A stretch of DNA of 64,000 nucleotides from an uncultured Pseudomonadota bacterium (GTDB lineage Bacteria; Pseudomonadota; Gammaproteobacteria; Methylococcales; Methylomonadaceae), in assembly GCA_903889445.1 (NCBI GenBank), contig CAISXF010000040.1:41001-105000 (forward strand), in the 5' to 3' direction. The translations under genes and the position numbers were made by a program. The notes under the pieces are model-generated. The model was not told the DNA's origin, did not search any database, and worked only from the letters and a program-made list of their open reading frames with translations. Position 1 is the stretch's first letter; each line of letters opens with the position of its first letter. This document shows positions 10,640 through 22,641 of this stretch, one piece after another.

Positions 10640-10909
10640 TCAATTTTTAATCAGCGAATAAACGTTGAACATTCCCACGACGACACCGGTAAACAATAAA
10701 CTCAATGTCCAACGCGCGGAATAGCCGGCACTTAAACTGTCTAACCAGTGACCTAAATACGCTCCGGCAACTATCGGCAACACCATCACCAGTCCCAGCG
10801 TACCGACATAAACGGTTTGTGATAATAAGGTGGATCGCTCGTTTTGCGCTTTTTTGATGCGTTTCACTTGCTGTTCAATTTGGTTTTTTAATTTCAATGG
10901 CATTATCAT
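10640..10909 (-). CDS. atpQ: AtpQ/AtpI-like small membrane subunit
   Basis: An 89-residue protein with a basic N-terminal helix and two membrane spans (VGTLGLVMVLPIVAGAYLGHWLD is the family block, then a second hairpin helix). It starts by a 4-bp ATGA overlap with the atpC stop. In N-ATPase operons this position holds atpQ followed by atpR; here only this one gene lies between atpC and atpB, so atpR is absent or has been lost. Confidence 0.8.
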   Translation of the reverse strand: MIMPLKLKNQIEQQVKRIKKAQNERSTLLSQTVYVGTLGLVMVLPIVAGAYLGHWLDSLSAGYSARWTLSLLFTGVVVGMFNVYSLIKN

Positions 10910-11312
10910 TCCCACTGCAAATCGTGTTTTAAATTCTTAACTTTCTTGAGGATTGCCCATTCCATTTGCTGCAAACTATCACGAATGGCTTGTCGGCTTT
11001 CTTGTTCTTTCGCCGCTTGTTGTTCTAGCAAATCGCTAATGCGGTCAAAATCGGTATCGATTAAAAAAAACCGCGTGCTAATAGTGAGTTGATTCGCGCG
11101 AAAAGAAGCCAATCCACTCGGTAAGGCTAAATAATGCCAGGTTTCATTATCCAAACGAAAACGCGATAAACCTTGCGCCAAAACAGTCATAAAATGCGCG
11201 TGATTCGCTTGAATACCAAACGAACCGCTGGCATCGACACCGACAAACGAACACACATTCGGAAACGATTGTTGTTGATTGCTGGAAAGAATATGCAGGT
11301 TAAAATTATTCA

Positions 11313-11313
<1 letters not shown>
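10906..11313 (-). CDS. atpC: N-type ATPase epsilon subunit
   Basis: The central-stalk accessory subunit: 135 residues with an N-terminal beta-sandwich and C-terminal helices (LLEQQAAKEQESRQ onward). The start at 11313 (MNNFNLHIL) is chosen because it overlaps the atpD stop by one base (TGATG), which suggests translational coupling; the longer ORF start lies inside atpD. It is second in the operon, as in N-ATPases. Confidence 0.88.
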
Positions 11314-12737
<1,424 letters not shown>

Positions 12738-12878
12738 TTACGTTTAAAATTTAAGTTGCCGTTATCGAACGAGCTAATCGTTCTCTGGTAACAATTGCAA
12801 AGAATTTTAACACATGAAAGATTTTGTACGCTTGAAACTTAAAGCAGCGCAAGGCTTGCGCCGAATATGCTGCTATTT

Positions 12879-13622
12879 TCATTTCGAACAGGTCAGACAA
12901 TGCGGATTTTTTTTCAGTTTCAACGTATTAAATTCCATCGCCAATCCGTCAATTACCAATAATCTGCCCGTTAAGGTCTCACCGATTTCTGCAATGAGTT
13001 TAATCGCCTCCAACGCTTGAATACTGCCAACAATTCCGACAATCGGTGAAATCACGCCGTTTGTCGAACACGTTTGTAATTCTTCGCCGTCACTTTGATA
13101 CAGACAGTTGTAACACGGACTTTCGTTTTTACTCGGTGTGAAAACAGATACTTGCCCTTCAAAACGAATTGCTGCGCCCGAAACGAGCGGTGTTTTTTGT
13201 CGTACACACGCGGCGTTAATCGCAAAACGAGTAGTGAAATTATCGCTGCAATCTAAAACCACATCGGCATTTTTTACTTCATTTTCTAGTGTTTCACCTG
13301 CCAATTGTTCTTTTACCGCGCGAACATTCACATCAGGATTTAAATTTTTTATCGTGTTGCGGGTTGAAATGACTTTATCGACCCCTATATCTGCCGTGTG
13401 ATGAGCAATTTGCCGTTGTAAATTGGACAAATCCACGCTGTCATCGTCATAAATGACCAAATGACCCACGCCCGCCGCCGCTAAATACATGGCAACGGGT
13501 GAACCTAAACCGCCCGCGCCGACAATTAAGACTTTGGCATTGAGTAATTTAAGTTGCCCGTCAATGTCGATTTGAGGCAGCATTATTTGACGGCTGTAGC
13601 GATAAAGTTGGTTGTCATTCAT
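12879..13622 (-). CDS. moeB: MoeB/ThiF/HesA-type adenylyltransferase
   Basis: An E1-like enzyme that adenylates the C-terminal Gly of MoaD or ThiS for sulfur transfer. The 247 residues hold the ATP-binding GAGGLGS loop, the D-x-SNLQRQ block, a CSTNGVISP segment with the likely active Cys, and a zinc site from CYNC and CLTC. Single-domain proteins like this serve molybdopterin or thiamine synthesis and cannot be separated by sequence alone. It diverges from groES. Confidence 0.9.
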   Translation of the reverse strand: MNDNQLYRYSRQIMLPQIDIDGQLKLLNAKVLIVGAGGLGSPVAMYLAAAGVGHLVIYDDDSVDLSNLQRQIAHHTADIGVDKVISTRNTIKNLNPDVNVRAVKEQLAGETLENEVKNADVVLDCSDNFTTRFAINAACVRQKTPLVSGAAIRFEGQVSVFTPSKNESPCYNCLYQSDGEELQTCSTNGVISPIVGIVGSIQALEAIKLIAEIGETLTGRLLVIDGLAMEFNTLKLKKNPHCLTCSK

Positions 13623-13657
13623 GGTTTTTCGATTGGCAGTAAGTGGTTCAAATTTTT

Positions 13658-13672
13658 CCCCACAATTGTGGG
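13658..13672. promoter_or_regulatory. Palindrome in the groES promoter region
   Basis: CCCACAATTGTGGG (13659-13672) is a perfect 14-bp palindrome 36 bp before groES. CCCCACAA at its left edge resembles a sigma-32 -10 box (CCCCATNT), but I see no well-spaced CTTGAA -35. It is not the CIRCE sequence. It may be a heat-shock promoter element or an operator for either divergent gene. Confidence 0.4.
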
Positions 13673-13707
13673 ATTGTTTTTTATTTTAATCTATCTAGGA
13701 GTTTTAC

Positions 13708-13995
13708 ATGAAAATTACCCCATTGCACGACCGCGTTATCGTTAAACGTGTTGCAGAAGAAACCGTCACATCAGGCGGCATCGTTTTACCTGGTTCTGCC
13801 GCAGAAAAACCAAGCCAAGGCGAAGTTTTGGCCATTGGCGCAGGCAAAGTTTTAGACAACGGAACAATTCACCCGATGCACGTCAAAATCGGCGACAAAG
13901 TGTTATTCGGCAAATACTCTGGCAGCGAAGTTAAAATCGAAGGCGAAGACGTTATCGTGATGCGCGAAGACGACATTTTAGCGGTTTTAGGTTAA
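13708..13995 (+). CDS. groES: Co-chaperonin GroES
   Basis: The lid of the GroEL folding chamber: 95 residues with LHDRVIVKR at the start, the mobile loop [15 protein letters not shown], and the [17 protein letters not shown] end. A clear AGGAG ribosome site precedes the ATG. It forms an operon with groEL, 49 bp downstream. Confidence 0.98.
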   Translation: MKITPLHDRVIVKRVAEETVTSGGIVLPGSAAEKPSQGEVLAIGAGKVLDNGTIHPMHVKIGDKVLFGKYSGSEVKIEGEDVIVMREDDILAVLG

Positions 13996-14026
13996 TCCTT
14001 TTTCAAACAAACATTCTCAAATTTAA

Positions 14027-15685
<1,659 letters not shown>

Positions 15686-15715
15686 TCATGTTGGCTTAAA
15701 CGCCTTTTAAAATCC

Positions 15716-15756
15716 AAAAAGCCCCGATTTGCTGTGATGCGAGTCGGGGCTTTTTA
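15716..15756 (+). terminator. groEL terminator (type B hairpin)
   Basis: A-tract, GCCCCGA/TCGGGGC stem, 16-nt loop and T-tract follow the groEL stop by 30 bp. Related hairpins follow the two partial groEL copies (19523, 23243), and one follows the zinc-ribbon gene (23611). Confidence 0.9.
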
Positions 15757-15913
15757 TTTTCAATCTGACATTCATCTGACAATTGGACGGTAGAATGATC
15801 TTGGTCACAAGATCAATTAGTTTTTCGTAACATAATAGCTAGGCGGTCTGCTCCCCCAAGATCATCTAAATTTCTTTCAGGGGGCGTTTTTCAATTTAAT
15901 GGGGAATTCTATA
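15757..15913. other. Intergenic region with two further hairpins
   Basis: Between the groEL terminator and the next gene there is a perfect GATCTTG/CAAGATC inverted repeat (15797-15814) followed by a short T-run, and a CTCCCCC/GGGGGCG pair (about 15851-15890) followed by TTTTTC. Either may be a back-up terminator or a leader structure. I see no gene here. Confidence 0.4.
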
Positions 15914-16288
15914 ATGGGGAGCTACGTTCAAAACAACCTTAATACGGGCGAAGAAGTGGTCTATGAAACTTATCTTCACCCGATCGTTTTAGTTTCATTT
16001 CGCGCTTTTTGTACGTTATGGGTCGCCCCGTTGGTCGAGATATTCACCAGCGAATTCGCTATCACAAACAAACGTATTATCATCAAAGTCGGCTTCATTT
16101 CTAGGAGAACTCTCGAAATGAACCTACAGAAAATAGAGTCCATAAACGTTAATCAGAGCGTTCTTGGAAGAATTTTGGGTTATGGCACTATTGTAGTTAT
16201 TGGAACTGGCGGCACGAAAGAGCGATTTGCTAACATCAGTAATCCACTGAAGTTTCGCAAGCAGTACCAAAATAACGTAAATGCCTAA
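15914..16288 (+). CDS. PH-domain (bPH2/YdbT-like) membrane-associated protein, shortened
   Basis: The family usually has GEEVVYETRLH, two membrane spans, then a PH-like domain. Here the N-terminal GEEVVYETYLHPIV and the PH part (SEFAITNKRIIIKVGF, LEMNLQKIESINV, GRILGYGTIVVIGTGGT) are clear. Only a short hydrophobic stretch lies between them, so the usual two-span hairpin appears partly deleted. The start at 15914 is favoured by GGGGA 8 bp upstream over the ATG at 15899. Its role is unknown. It lies between groEL and the first restriction-modification pair. Confidence 0.7.
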   Translation: MGSYVQNNLNTGEEVVYETYLHPIVLVSFRAFCTLWVAPLVEIFTSEFAITNKRIIIKVGFISRRTLEMNLQKIESINVNQSVLGRILGYGTIVVIGTGGTKERFANISNPLKFRKQYQNNVNA

Positions 16289-16343
16289 CTTATAAGGCGT
16301 AATAGGCGATAGCCGACGATTATTAAACATTGAGCGGATGATT

Positions 16344-16382
16344 AAAAAAGCCCCGATTGCATCACGCCATCTGGGCTTTTTT
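16344..16382 (+). terminator. Type A hairpin repeat, copy 1
   Basis: A-tract, GCCCCGATTGCATCACGCC, then an imperfect right arm (ATCTGGGC) and a T-tract. It follows the PH-domain gene and lies just before the YhdJ-like methylase. The loop TTGCATCACGCC is shared with copies at 20439, 24041, 24931 and 34288. Confidence 0.85.
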
Positions 16383-16397
16383 GTGTAAAATTGCCGC

Positions 16398-17237
16398 ATG
16401 AAAAAATTTCTAAAAGAATCAAACCAATCAACAACCCTCTACAACGGCAATTGCTTCGATTGCTTATCTGATATTCAAGACGAATCGATTGATTTAATTT
16501 TCGCAGATCCACCGTATAACATTGGCAAAAAATTCGGTGGTTTTGTTGATTCGTGGGCATCTGACAAACATTACGCTGAATGGTGTTATCAATGGTTAGA
16601 ATTGTGTTTGCAAAAACTCAAACCAAACGGCAGTTTGTACGTTATGACCAGCACACAAGCCATGCCATATCTTGATTTGTGGCTGAGAGAACGCATTACA
16701 GTTTTATCTCGAATTGTCTGGCATTACGATAGCTCAGGCGTTCAAGCTAAAAAACATTTTGGTTCTTTATACGAGCCGATTTTGTTTTGTGTGAAAGATG
16801 CCAAAAATTACACTTTCAATGCGGATGACATTGCGATTGAAGCCAAAACAGGTGCAACGCGCAAATTGATTGATTATCGCAAACCCGTTCCAACGCCTTA
16901 CAACACAACAAAAGTACCTGGAAATGCGTGGTACATCCCACGAGTGCGTTATCGAATGCCTGAATATGAACAACATCCGAGCCAAAAACCAGAGGCATTA
17001 CTCGAACGGATTATTAAAGCGAGTAGTAACGAAGGCGATTTAATTCTCGAACCGTTTGCGGGAACTTTTACCGCTTGTGCAGTCGCGCAAAAATTGGGAC
17101 GCAAAGCGATTGGCATTGAATTAGAAACGGAATACTTCAAAACAGGATTAAGACGACTTCGAATTACCGATAATTTCAACGGTGAATTATTGAAACCACT
17201 CAACAAAACTTTCGTTAGAGCCAACAGCAGAATTTGA
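16398..17237 (+). CDS. YhdJ-like adenine-specific DNA methyltransferase
   Basis: A beta-class methylase (279 residues): the catalytic motif IV DPPY (ADPPYNIGK) comes first and the SAM-binding FxG motif (FAGTFTACAVAQ) late. The sequence closely follows E. coli YhdJ, for instance RIVWHYDSSGVQAKKHFGS and the PGNAWYIPRVRY block. YhdJ methylates ATGCAT, so the same target is inferred. A TAAAAT box lies only about 10 bp before the ATG and no Shine-Dalgarno is seen, so the mRNA may be leaderless. It overlaps or abuts the endonuclease gene. Confidence 0.92.
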   Translation: MKKFLKESNQSTTLYNGNCFDCLSDIQDESIDLIFADPPYNIGKKFGGFVDSWASDKHYAEWCYQWLELCLQKLKPNGSLYVMTSTQAMPYLDLWLRERITVLSRIVWHYDSSGVQAKKHFGSLYEPILFCVKDAKNYTFNADDIAIEAKTGATRKLIDYRKPVPTPYNTTKVPGNAWYIPRVRYRMPEYEQHPSQKPEALLERIIKASSNEGDLILEPFAGTFTACAVAQKLGRKAIGIELETEYFKTGLRRLRITDNFNGELLKPLNKTFVRANSRI

Positions 17238-17239
17238 AA

Positions 17240-18400
17240 ATGACAAAATACAAAATCAATCACCATTCGTTCACTGCAAAAATTATCGAAATCCTTGAAA
17301 GTCATTTTGTTGAAAATGCACCAGACGTATTTGAAGCCAGTCCTTTGCTTGGTTATTTGAACACCAAAACAAAATCAGCAAATAGTGGTTCAAAAGCGCG
17401 TGGTGCATTTGCCAATCATTATGCGTTGTATGTTGTTATTGAGGATTACATCGCTAAAGGATTTTTAGAAAATAGCGAAGGTTATTCAAAATACGAAGGG
17501 GCAAGATTTACGGATCTTTTCCAGCGGCAGCGTGAATTGCCTTTTGGTGCGAAATTACAAAATCATGCGTTGAATGCGCGTTTGAACGATGAGTTTAAAA
17601 AATTCTATCCAACATTGGATAAACAACCAATTATTCGAGATTTAGAAAAACAACGTTATTGGATTCAAGACGATTTGCTTCAAGTTGAAATTCGTCGAAA
17701 AGATGGTGTTGATTGCAGTTACAACATTGCTCGCGCCGTTATCGAAATTATTGATGCTTATGTTGCAACGAAAAAAGCGGCGTTTGAGGATTTTCTTGAG
17801 GCGTGTCGTCAAATTTCAGAACTTGGCAAAACCAATCCAGAACAAGCCATTGATTTCGTAATTGAACAATTAAAACCAACGGTTGATGCGCGTGTTTTTG
17901 AGATTGTGAGTTATGCCGTTTTAAAAGCGAAATATGGACAACAAACCGTTTGGTTGGGTGAGAAAAAAGAAACCGTGACAGAGGAAGCATTGATTTTGTA
18001 CAAAACAGGACGCACTAACGCAAATGATGGTGGCATCGATTTTATCATGAAACCGTTAGGGCGTTTTTTTCAAGTTACCGAAACTATTGACGTTACAAAA
18101 TACTTTCTCGATATAGACAAAGTTCAACGTTTTCCAATCACGTTTGTGGTGAAATCTGACGAAACCGTTGAACAAATCCGCAACACAATTCGATTACAAG
18201 CAATTTCAAAATACAAAATCGAATCCGTTGTTGATTTGTACATGGCGGCGATTGAAGAAATTATTAACACGCAAAATTTAGTTGATGCGTTTTCAGAGGT
18301 TATTGAATCAAATCAATTACAAGAAGTTATGGACGAAATTGTTTTGCAGAGCAAAGTTGAATTTAACTATAACGACGATAAAACTGAATCTGAAGATTGA
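17240..18400 (+). CDS. Putative type II restriction endonuclease partner of the YhdJ-like methylase
   Basis: 386 residues, just behind the methylase. DGGIDF followed by FFQVTET resembles the D...(Q/E)xK core of Mrr-like PD-(D/E)XK nucleases with the last Lys replaced by Thr or Glu, and the preceding TGRTNAN leads into it. I cannot name the family from memory. Given the methylase's similarity to YhdJ, an ATGCAT cutter is the simplest guess. The ATG at 17240 is used; a TTG at 17234 overlapping the methylase stop is possible. The stop is 12 bp before the partial groEL copy. Confidence 0.7.
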   Translation: MTKYKINHHSFTAKIIEILESHFVENAPDVFEASPLLGYLNTKTKSANSGSKARGAFANHYALYVVIEDYIAKGFLENSEGYSKYEGARFTDLFQRQRELPFGAKLQNHALNARLNDEFKKFYPTLDKQPIIRDLEKQRYWIQDDLLQVEIRRKDGVDCSYNIARAVIEIIDAYVATKKAAFEDFLEACRQISELGKTNPEQAIDFVIEQLKPTVDARVFEIVSYAVLKAKYGQQTVWLGEKKETVTEEALILYKTGRTNANDGGIDFIMKPLGRFFQVTETIDVTKYFLDIDKVQRFPITFVVKSDETVEQIRNTIRLQAISKYKIESVVDLYMAAIEEIINTQNLVDAFSEVIESNQLQEVMDEIVLQSKVEFNYNDDKTESED

Positions 18401-18412
18401 TAGTTTTTGCAA

Positions 18413-19485
18413 TTGAAGGAATGCAATTTGACCGTGGTTATTTGTCGCCGTATTTCATCAACAAACAAGACAGCATGAGCGTCGAATTAGACGACCCGAT
18501 GATTTTGATTTATGACAAAAAAATCTCAAACATCCGCGACATGTTGCCAGTGTTGGAAGGCGTTGCAAAAGCAGGTCGTCCATTACTGATTATCGCTGAA
18601 GACGTTGAAGGCGAAGCGTTGGCAACTTTAGTTGTGAACACAATTCGTGGCATCGTGAAAGTTGCCGCTGTAAAAGCCCCAGGTTTTGGCGACCGTCGTA
18701 AAGCAATGCTTGAAGACATCGCAGTTTTAACAAACGGCACCGTGATTTCAGAAGAAATCGGTTTGAGTTTAGAAAAAGCAGAATTGTCACAACTCGGCAC
18801 GGCAAAACGTATTCAAATTACGAAAGACAACACCACCATTATTGACGGTGCAGGTTCGGAAGAAGCGATTAAAGGACGTGTTGCACAACTTCGCACACAA
18901 GCTGAAGAAGCCACTTCGGATTACGACAAAGAAAAATTGCAAGAACGTTTGGCGAAATTGGCTGGCGGCGTTGCAGTAATTAAAGTCGGCGCGGCAACTG
19001 AAATCGAAATGAAAGAGAAAAAAGCGCGTGTTGAAGATGCGTTGCATTCTACTCGTGCGGCGGTTGAAGAAGGCGTTGTGGCGGGCGGCGGTACGGCGTT
19101 AGTGCGTGCATTGTCTGCGTTAGTCGGTTTAGAAGGCATCAATCACGACCAAACGGTTGGTATCAACATTTTGCGTCGTGCAATGGAAGAACCTTTGCGT
19201 CAAATCGTTGCGAATGCGGGCGATGAACCGTCGGTTGTGTTCAACGAAGTTCAAAAAGGTTCTGGTAACTTCGGTTACAACGCGGCAACAGGTCAATATG
19301 GCGACATGATTGAAATGGGCATTTTAGACCCTGCAAAAGTCACTCGGACTGCGCTGCAAAATGCGGCTTCAATCGCGGGTTTAATGTTGACGACTGAAGT
19401 GATGATTGCTGACGCGCCTAGCGATGACAAAGGTCATGGTATGCCTGATATGGGCGGAATGGGTGGTATGGGCGGCATGATGTAA
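18413..19485 (+). pseudogene. Partial groEL copy 2 (from codon about 190 to the stop)
   Basis: The open frame matches GroEL from [14 protein letters not shown] to the GGM tail, about 355 codons without a frameshift. Only about four residues differ from the intact copy (for example KQDSM for KQESM, TNGT for TGGT, KGRV for KARV), while many codons differ synonymously in the first 500 bp. The equatorial N-terminal half and any ribosome site are missing; a TTG at 18397 overlapping the endonuclease stop could permit coupled translation. A lone fragment lacking half of the ATPase domain should not act as a chaperonin. Confidence 0.92.
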
Positions 19486-19522
19486 TCATGTTGGCTTAAA
19501 CGCCTTTTTGCTTTGAATAATG

Positions 19523-19561
19523 AAAGCCCCAATTTGCTGTTATGCGGATTGGGGCTTTTTT
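19523..19561 (+). terminator. Type B hairpin after partial groEL copy 2
   Basis: AAAGCCCCAATTTGC...GATTGGGGCTTTTTT, the same position relative to the groEL stop as in the intact copy; even the CATGTTGGCTTAAACGCC spacer between stop and hairpin is conserved. Confidence 0.85.
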
Positions 19562-19584
19562 ATACAAAATCTTTTGGAATAAAT

Positions 19585-19872
19585 ATGGCAACACTACAAT
19601 CAAAAATTAAAAATCGATTTAAATCTTTAGAAGAACTTGATGGGGTTTCTGTTGATATAACCGATGGATTTGGTCAAATACTCGTTTCTCATAAAAAACA
19701 TCATGTGGCGGATTTTCAATTTAAATGGGTAGATGAGAGCCACTATGTAGGTTATTTTATCGATGCTCACGACAATAAAAGTCAAGCTATCGTATCTTTA
19801 TGGTCTGCAATGGATGCCATAAAATTTATGGTGCTTTATTCTACGCTCATTGATTTAAGAGCAATGCGGTAA
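19585..19872 (+). CDS. Hypothetical 95-residue protein
   Basis: The start at 19585 (MATLQSKIKNRF) is preferred because the ORF extension upstream runs through the type B terminator. The protein is small and mixed in composition, with a Phe/Tyr/His-rich middle (HHVADFQFKWVDESHYVGYF). I recognise no family. It has its own terminator and sits between partial groEL copy 2 and a convergent lipoprotein gene, as accessory cargo. Confidence 0.55.
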   Translation: MATLQSKIKNRFKSLEELDGVSVDITDGFGQILVSHKKHHVADFQFKWVDESHYVGYFIDAHDNKSQAIVSLWSAMDAIKFMVLYSTLIDLRAMR

Positions 19873-19882
19873 TCAACCATGC

Positions 19883-19916
19883 AGCCTCGATTGTGTGGCG
19901 CAATCGAGGCTTTTTT
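19883..19916. terminator. Bidirectional terminator between convergent genes
   Basis: GCCTCGATTG/CAATCGAGGC stem with a 7-nt loop followed by TTTTTT, just after the stop of the 95-residue gene and just before the convergent stop of the lipoprotein gene. Confidence 0.8.
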
Positions 19917-19926
19917 AACCGCAAAT

Positions 19927-20340
19927 TTATCTAATTTGCTTTCCATTTTCATCCCACTCATGGAACGATTTCGGAATCCGTCTACCATTATCAAAAAGCT
20001 CTTCAAGCGATTTCTGACCATTTTTATGCCAGCTTGTTTGTAAGCCATCTGGCTTGCCATTTTTGTAATTAGATTCATTGCTCTTTTGACCGTTGTCCCG
20101 ATAGCCAGTCATTAACCCATTCAATGTACCATTTTCATAGTGAGTTTCCATTTCCACTTGTCCATTCTGACGAACAGCACGCTCAACGCCAGTAAATGGT
20201 GTATCTTCACCTTTGATAGATATAAACCCCGCTTTATTTATTTCCAATTTATCAGAAGTGACCACTTTTTCCGCCGAGCATCCTGTAATTTGGAAATATA
20301 AAAGAAATACGAAGATTGCTGTTTTTGTAATTATTTTCAT
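19927..20340 (-). CDS. MORN-repeat (YwqK-like) lipoprotein
   Basis: 137 residues. The signal peptide ends in a lipobox (ITGC), so an acylated periplasm-facing protein is expected. Then come tandem MORN-type repeats of the YENGTLNGLMTGYRDNGQ kind, about 20 residues each. Proteins of this kind are often annotated as YwqK antitoxins, but no toxin gene is adjacent, so that role is not supported here. Confidence 0.75.
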   Translation of the reverse strand: MKIITKTAIFVFLLYFQITGCSAEKVVTSDKLEINKAGFISIKGEDTPFTGVERAVRQNGQVEMETHYENGTLNGLMTGYRDNGQKSNESNYKNGKPDGLQTSWHKNGQKSLEELFDNGRRIPKSFHEWDENGKQIR

Positions 20341-20438
20341 AAAAATCTCGCTAGAATTAAAAAAAGGATTGTTTAGTTTGGATGAAAAAACAAACTCGGC
20401 AATGATTTTACTCTGTTACTCCGAAATAAATCCATATT

Positions 20439-20477
20439 AAAAAGCCCCGATTGCATCACGCCGTCGGGGCTTTTTTT
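20439..20477 (+). terminator. Type A hairpin repeat, copy 2
   Basis: GCCCCGA/TCGGGGC stem, loop TTGCATCACGCCG, long T-tract. No plus-strand gene ends just upstream (the nearest gene is on the minus strand), so it works as an insulator before the C5-methylase promoter, or marks a module edge. Confidence 0.85.
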
Positions 20478-20516
20478 GTTAAATATGCCGATTGCTTCAT
20501 TTAGGTATAAAATGTA

Positions 20517-20527
20517 GACTATAAGTC
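20517..20527. promoter_or_regulatory. C-box operator upstream of the C5 methylase
   Basis: GACTATAAGTC, a GACT-N3-AGTC palindrome, lies 24 bp before the methylase ATG and just after a TATAAAAT-like -10 box. The same 11-mer is one half of the operator before the C protein gene (22911-22921). This suggests the controller protein also represses the methylase once it builds up. Confidence 0.75.
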
Positions 20528-20550
20528 TAAAAATAATTAAGTGAAAATAA

Positions 20551-21885
20551 ATGAAAGCAATTAGCCTTTTTTCTTGCGGTGGTATTGGTGATTTAGCGGT
20601 CAGTCATGCGGGTTTTGATATTTTGGTTGCAAACGAATTACTCGAAGACCGCGCCGAAGTATTCAAACATAATCACCCAACCACACAAATAATTGTCGGT
20701 GATATTCGGGATAAAAAACTCGAAATTCTCAACACGACGAAAAACTTACTCAACGGGCAAAAATTAGATTTAGTTTTTGCAACACCGCCGTGTCAAGGTA
20801 TGTCTAAAAACGGTCGTGGTTATTTGCTTAACGCGATGCGTAAAGGTATTAAAAGTACGATAGACCCAAGAAATCAGCTCATTATTCCAACTATTGATAT
20901 TTTTTTGCAGTGCGGCGCAGATACTTTGGTAATGGAAAATGTCCCTGAAATGGAAAACACCTATATTCCAAATCCTGATAAAGATGGCGAATTCATTAAA
21001 ATTCTCGATTTTATTAAAGGTTCGCTGAGTAATGCTTTCGTTAGTTTTGTTCAAGTCATTGAATTTGCCGATTACGGTGTTCCACAAAATCGCCAACGTT
21101 TGTTGTCCATTTTCACCCGCAACGAAAAATTAAAAAATCATTTAAAAAAATACGGTTCTCTTTTTCCGAATCCAACACACAGCAAAGATGGATTATTTTT
21201 ACCAAAATGGCAGACGTTACGCGATACGATTTCACACCTTCCACAATTAAATGCAGGGCAATCTGAAACGTCTTTTGATGATTCAATCGAATATCACAAA
21301 GTGCCGTTATTAGACGAAGAAAAGTATTTTTGGGTGAGTAACACGCCACAAGAAAAAGGTGCGTTTGATAATCAGTGCATTAACCCAACGTGTAAATTCG
21401 ATAAAAATCCGACGCATTCAGCAGGAAAAGATAAAGACGGCATCAACAAATCGAGTACCGAAACGCCATTATATTGTGTGAAATGTAATTCGTTATTGCC
21501 GCGACCTTGGGTCAAAACAGGCAATGAATACAGGTTAATGAAAGGATACACGAGTGCGTATAAACGCATGAGTTGGGATGCGCCCGCAGGAACATTAACG
21601 CGAAATTTGTCTTATGCGTGCAGTGATAAAAAATTGCACCCTGAACAACATCGAACTTTATCACTGCATGAAGCAATGATTTTGCACACGATTTCAGATT
21701 ATCGTTTTGATTGGAAACGGGCGGACGGTAAAAAAGTGAGTGACAAACTGATACGCGAATTGATTGGCGAAAGTATTCCGCCTGCGGGATTAAAAAAGAT
21801 ATTTTTGTATTTGACCGCAATTTTAAACGGTCAAACTGTTGCAACTAAAACGGAAGTAAAACAATTCTGCTTACTTGATGATTAA
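20551..21885 (+). CDS. DNA (cytosine-5) methyltransferase of a type II system
   Basis: 444 residues. Motif I is SLFSCGGIGDLA, catalytic motif IV is ATPPCQGMSKNG, motif VI is MENVPEM, and motif VIII includes QNRQRLL. A CNP..C...C.KC zinc-like insert (CINPTCKF and CVKCNSLLPRP) lies in the target-recognition part. It converges with its endonuclease gene, overlapping it by 15 bp, and is controlled by a C-box. The recognition sequence cannot be read from this. Confidence 0.93.
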   Translation: MKAISLFSCGGIGDLAVSHAGFDILVANELLEDRAEVFKHNHPTTQIIVGDIRDKKLEILNTTKNLLNGQKLDLVFATPPCQGMSKNGRGYLLNAMRKGIKSTIDPRNQLIIPTIDIFLQCGADTLVMENVPEMENTYIPNPDKDGEFIKILDFIKGSLSNAFVSFVQVIEFADYGVPQNRQRLLSIFTRNEKLKNHLKKYGSLFPNPTHSKDGLFLPKWQTLRDTISHLPQLNAGQSETSFDDSIEYHKVPLLDEEKYFWVSNTPQEKGAFDNQCINPTCKFDKNPTHSAGKDKDGINKSSTETPLYCVKCNSLLPRPWVKTGNEYRLMKGYTSAYKRMSWDAPAGTLTRNLSYACSDKKLHPEQHRTLSLHEAMILHTISDYRFDWKRADGKKVSDKLIRELIGESIPPAGLKKIFLYLTAILNGQTVATKTEVKQFCLLDD

Positions 21886-22641
21886 ATTATCACGGTGGTA
21901 ATTATTTAAAAATTCGATATACCGATTGTCGTTTTTAACGGCGAGCCAATTGCTATAAAGTTTTTTCACACTTGAACGCGGCATAATTGAAACGCTGGTT
22001 GTTCGACCGCCACCTTCTATTGGCTGCACAATTTTCCCCCAATCATTTTCATCAAGTTTATTGCCAAAAAATACCGCAACGATTTGTGGCACTTGATTTT
22101 CAAAATCCCAAAGCAAGCCCATTAAATTATTCGTTTCGCGGTGGTGTGCTTTCCAATCGTAGGTTCGCATAACGCCAATTCTAGTTTCACCCATATCGGG
22201 TTTTGTTATGCCGAGTTTGGTGCATTGTGTCGGTGTTGGAACTGAACCACAGGTTGCTTTGATTTCGATACCGCCATTTGAAAACGGACTAAACGGCGAT
22301 TTATCTCTCAATTGTTGGTTTTGTTTTAATTGTTCAAACAATGACAATCCAATTTCGTCCATCAACAACAAATCAGGATAGCCGTCTTGATGTGGGTTAC
22401 TGATAAAAAGCCCGTTTGAAGATTTAGCAAAACTTTTTGCAAATAATTCACCGATAAAAGCTGAGAGATTACGCATTCCTAAAATGGCAAAAATATCGAC
22501 AGGAATATCGTCAGTAATCAGTTTAATTACTTGGTGAACATCGATTAAAGCGGCTTCAATTATTTGAATATCAAACTGTAATTGTTGACCATTACCCGAA
22601 ATAAAATGCGTATCGGCGTTTTTGTTAATCAGATAATTCAT
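21871..22641 (-). CDS. PD-(D/E)XK restriction endonuclease of the C5-methylase system
   Basis: 256 residues from the ATG at 22641 (MNYLINKNAD); the listed longer start lies inside the C gene. The nuclease core is visible as GYPDLLLMDE followed by GGIEIKATCG, a clear PD...ExK pair. It overlaps the C gene by 17 bp, the standard C-R arrangement in which the controller activates its own and the nuclease's transcription. It cuts unmethylated sites protected by the C5 methylase. Confidence 0.85.
   Translation of the reverse strand: MNYLINKNADTHFISGNGQQLQFDIQIIEAALIDVHQVIKLITDDIPVDIFAILGMRNLSAFIGELFAKSFAKSSNGLFISNPHQDGYPDLLLMDEIGLSLFEQLKQNQQLRDKSPFSPFSNGGIEIKATCGSVPTPTQCTKLGITKPDMGETRIGVMRTYDWKAHHRETNNLMGLLWDFENQVPQIVAVFFGNKLDENDWGKIVQPIEGGGRTTSVSIMPRSSVKKLYSNWLAVKNDNRYIEFLNNYHRDNLIIK

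Noticed and set aside
18397-19485. Second functional GroEL paralogue starting at TTG 18397
   Set aside because: It lacks the first ~190 residues, including much of the equatorial ATPase domain, and has no groES; it begins exactly where copy 3 begins, so it is a displaced fragment.
19927-20340. YwqK antitoxin of a toxin-antitoxin pair
   Set aside because: The annotation name is common for MORN-repeat proteins, but there is no adjacent toxin and the protein is a lipoprotein.
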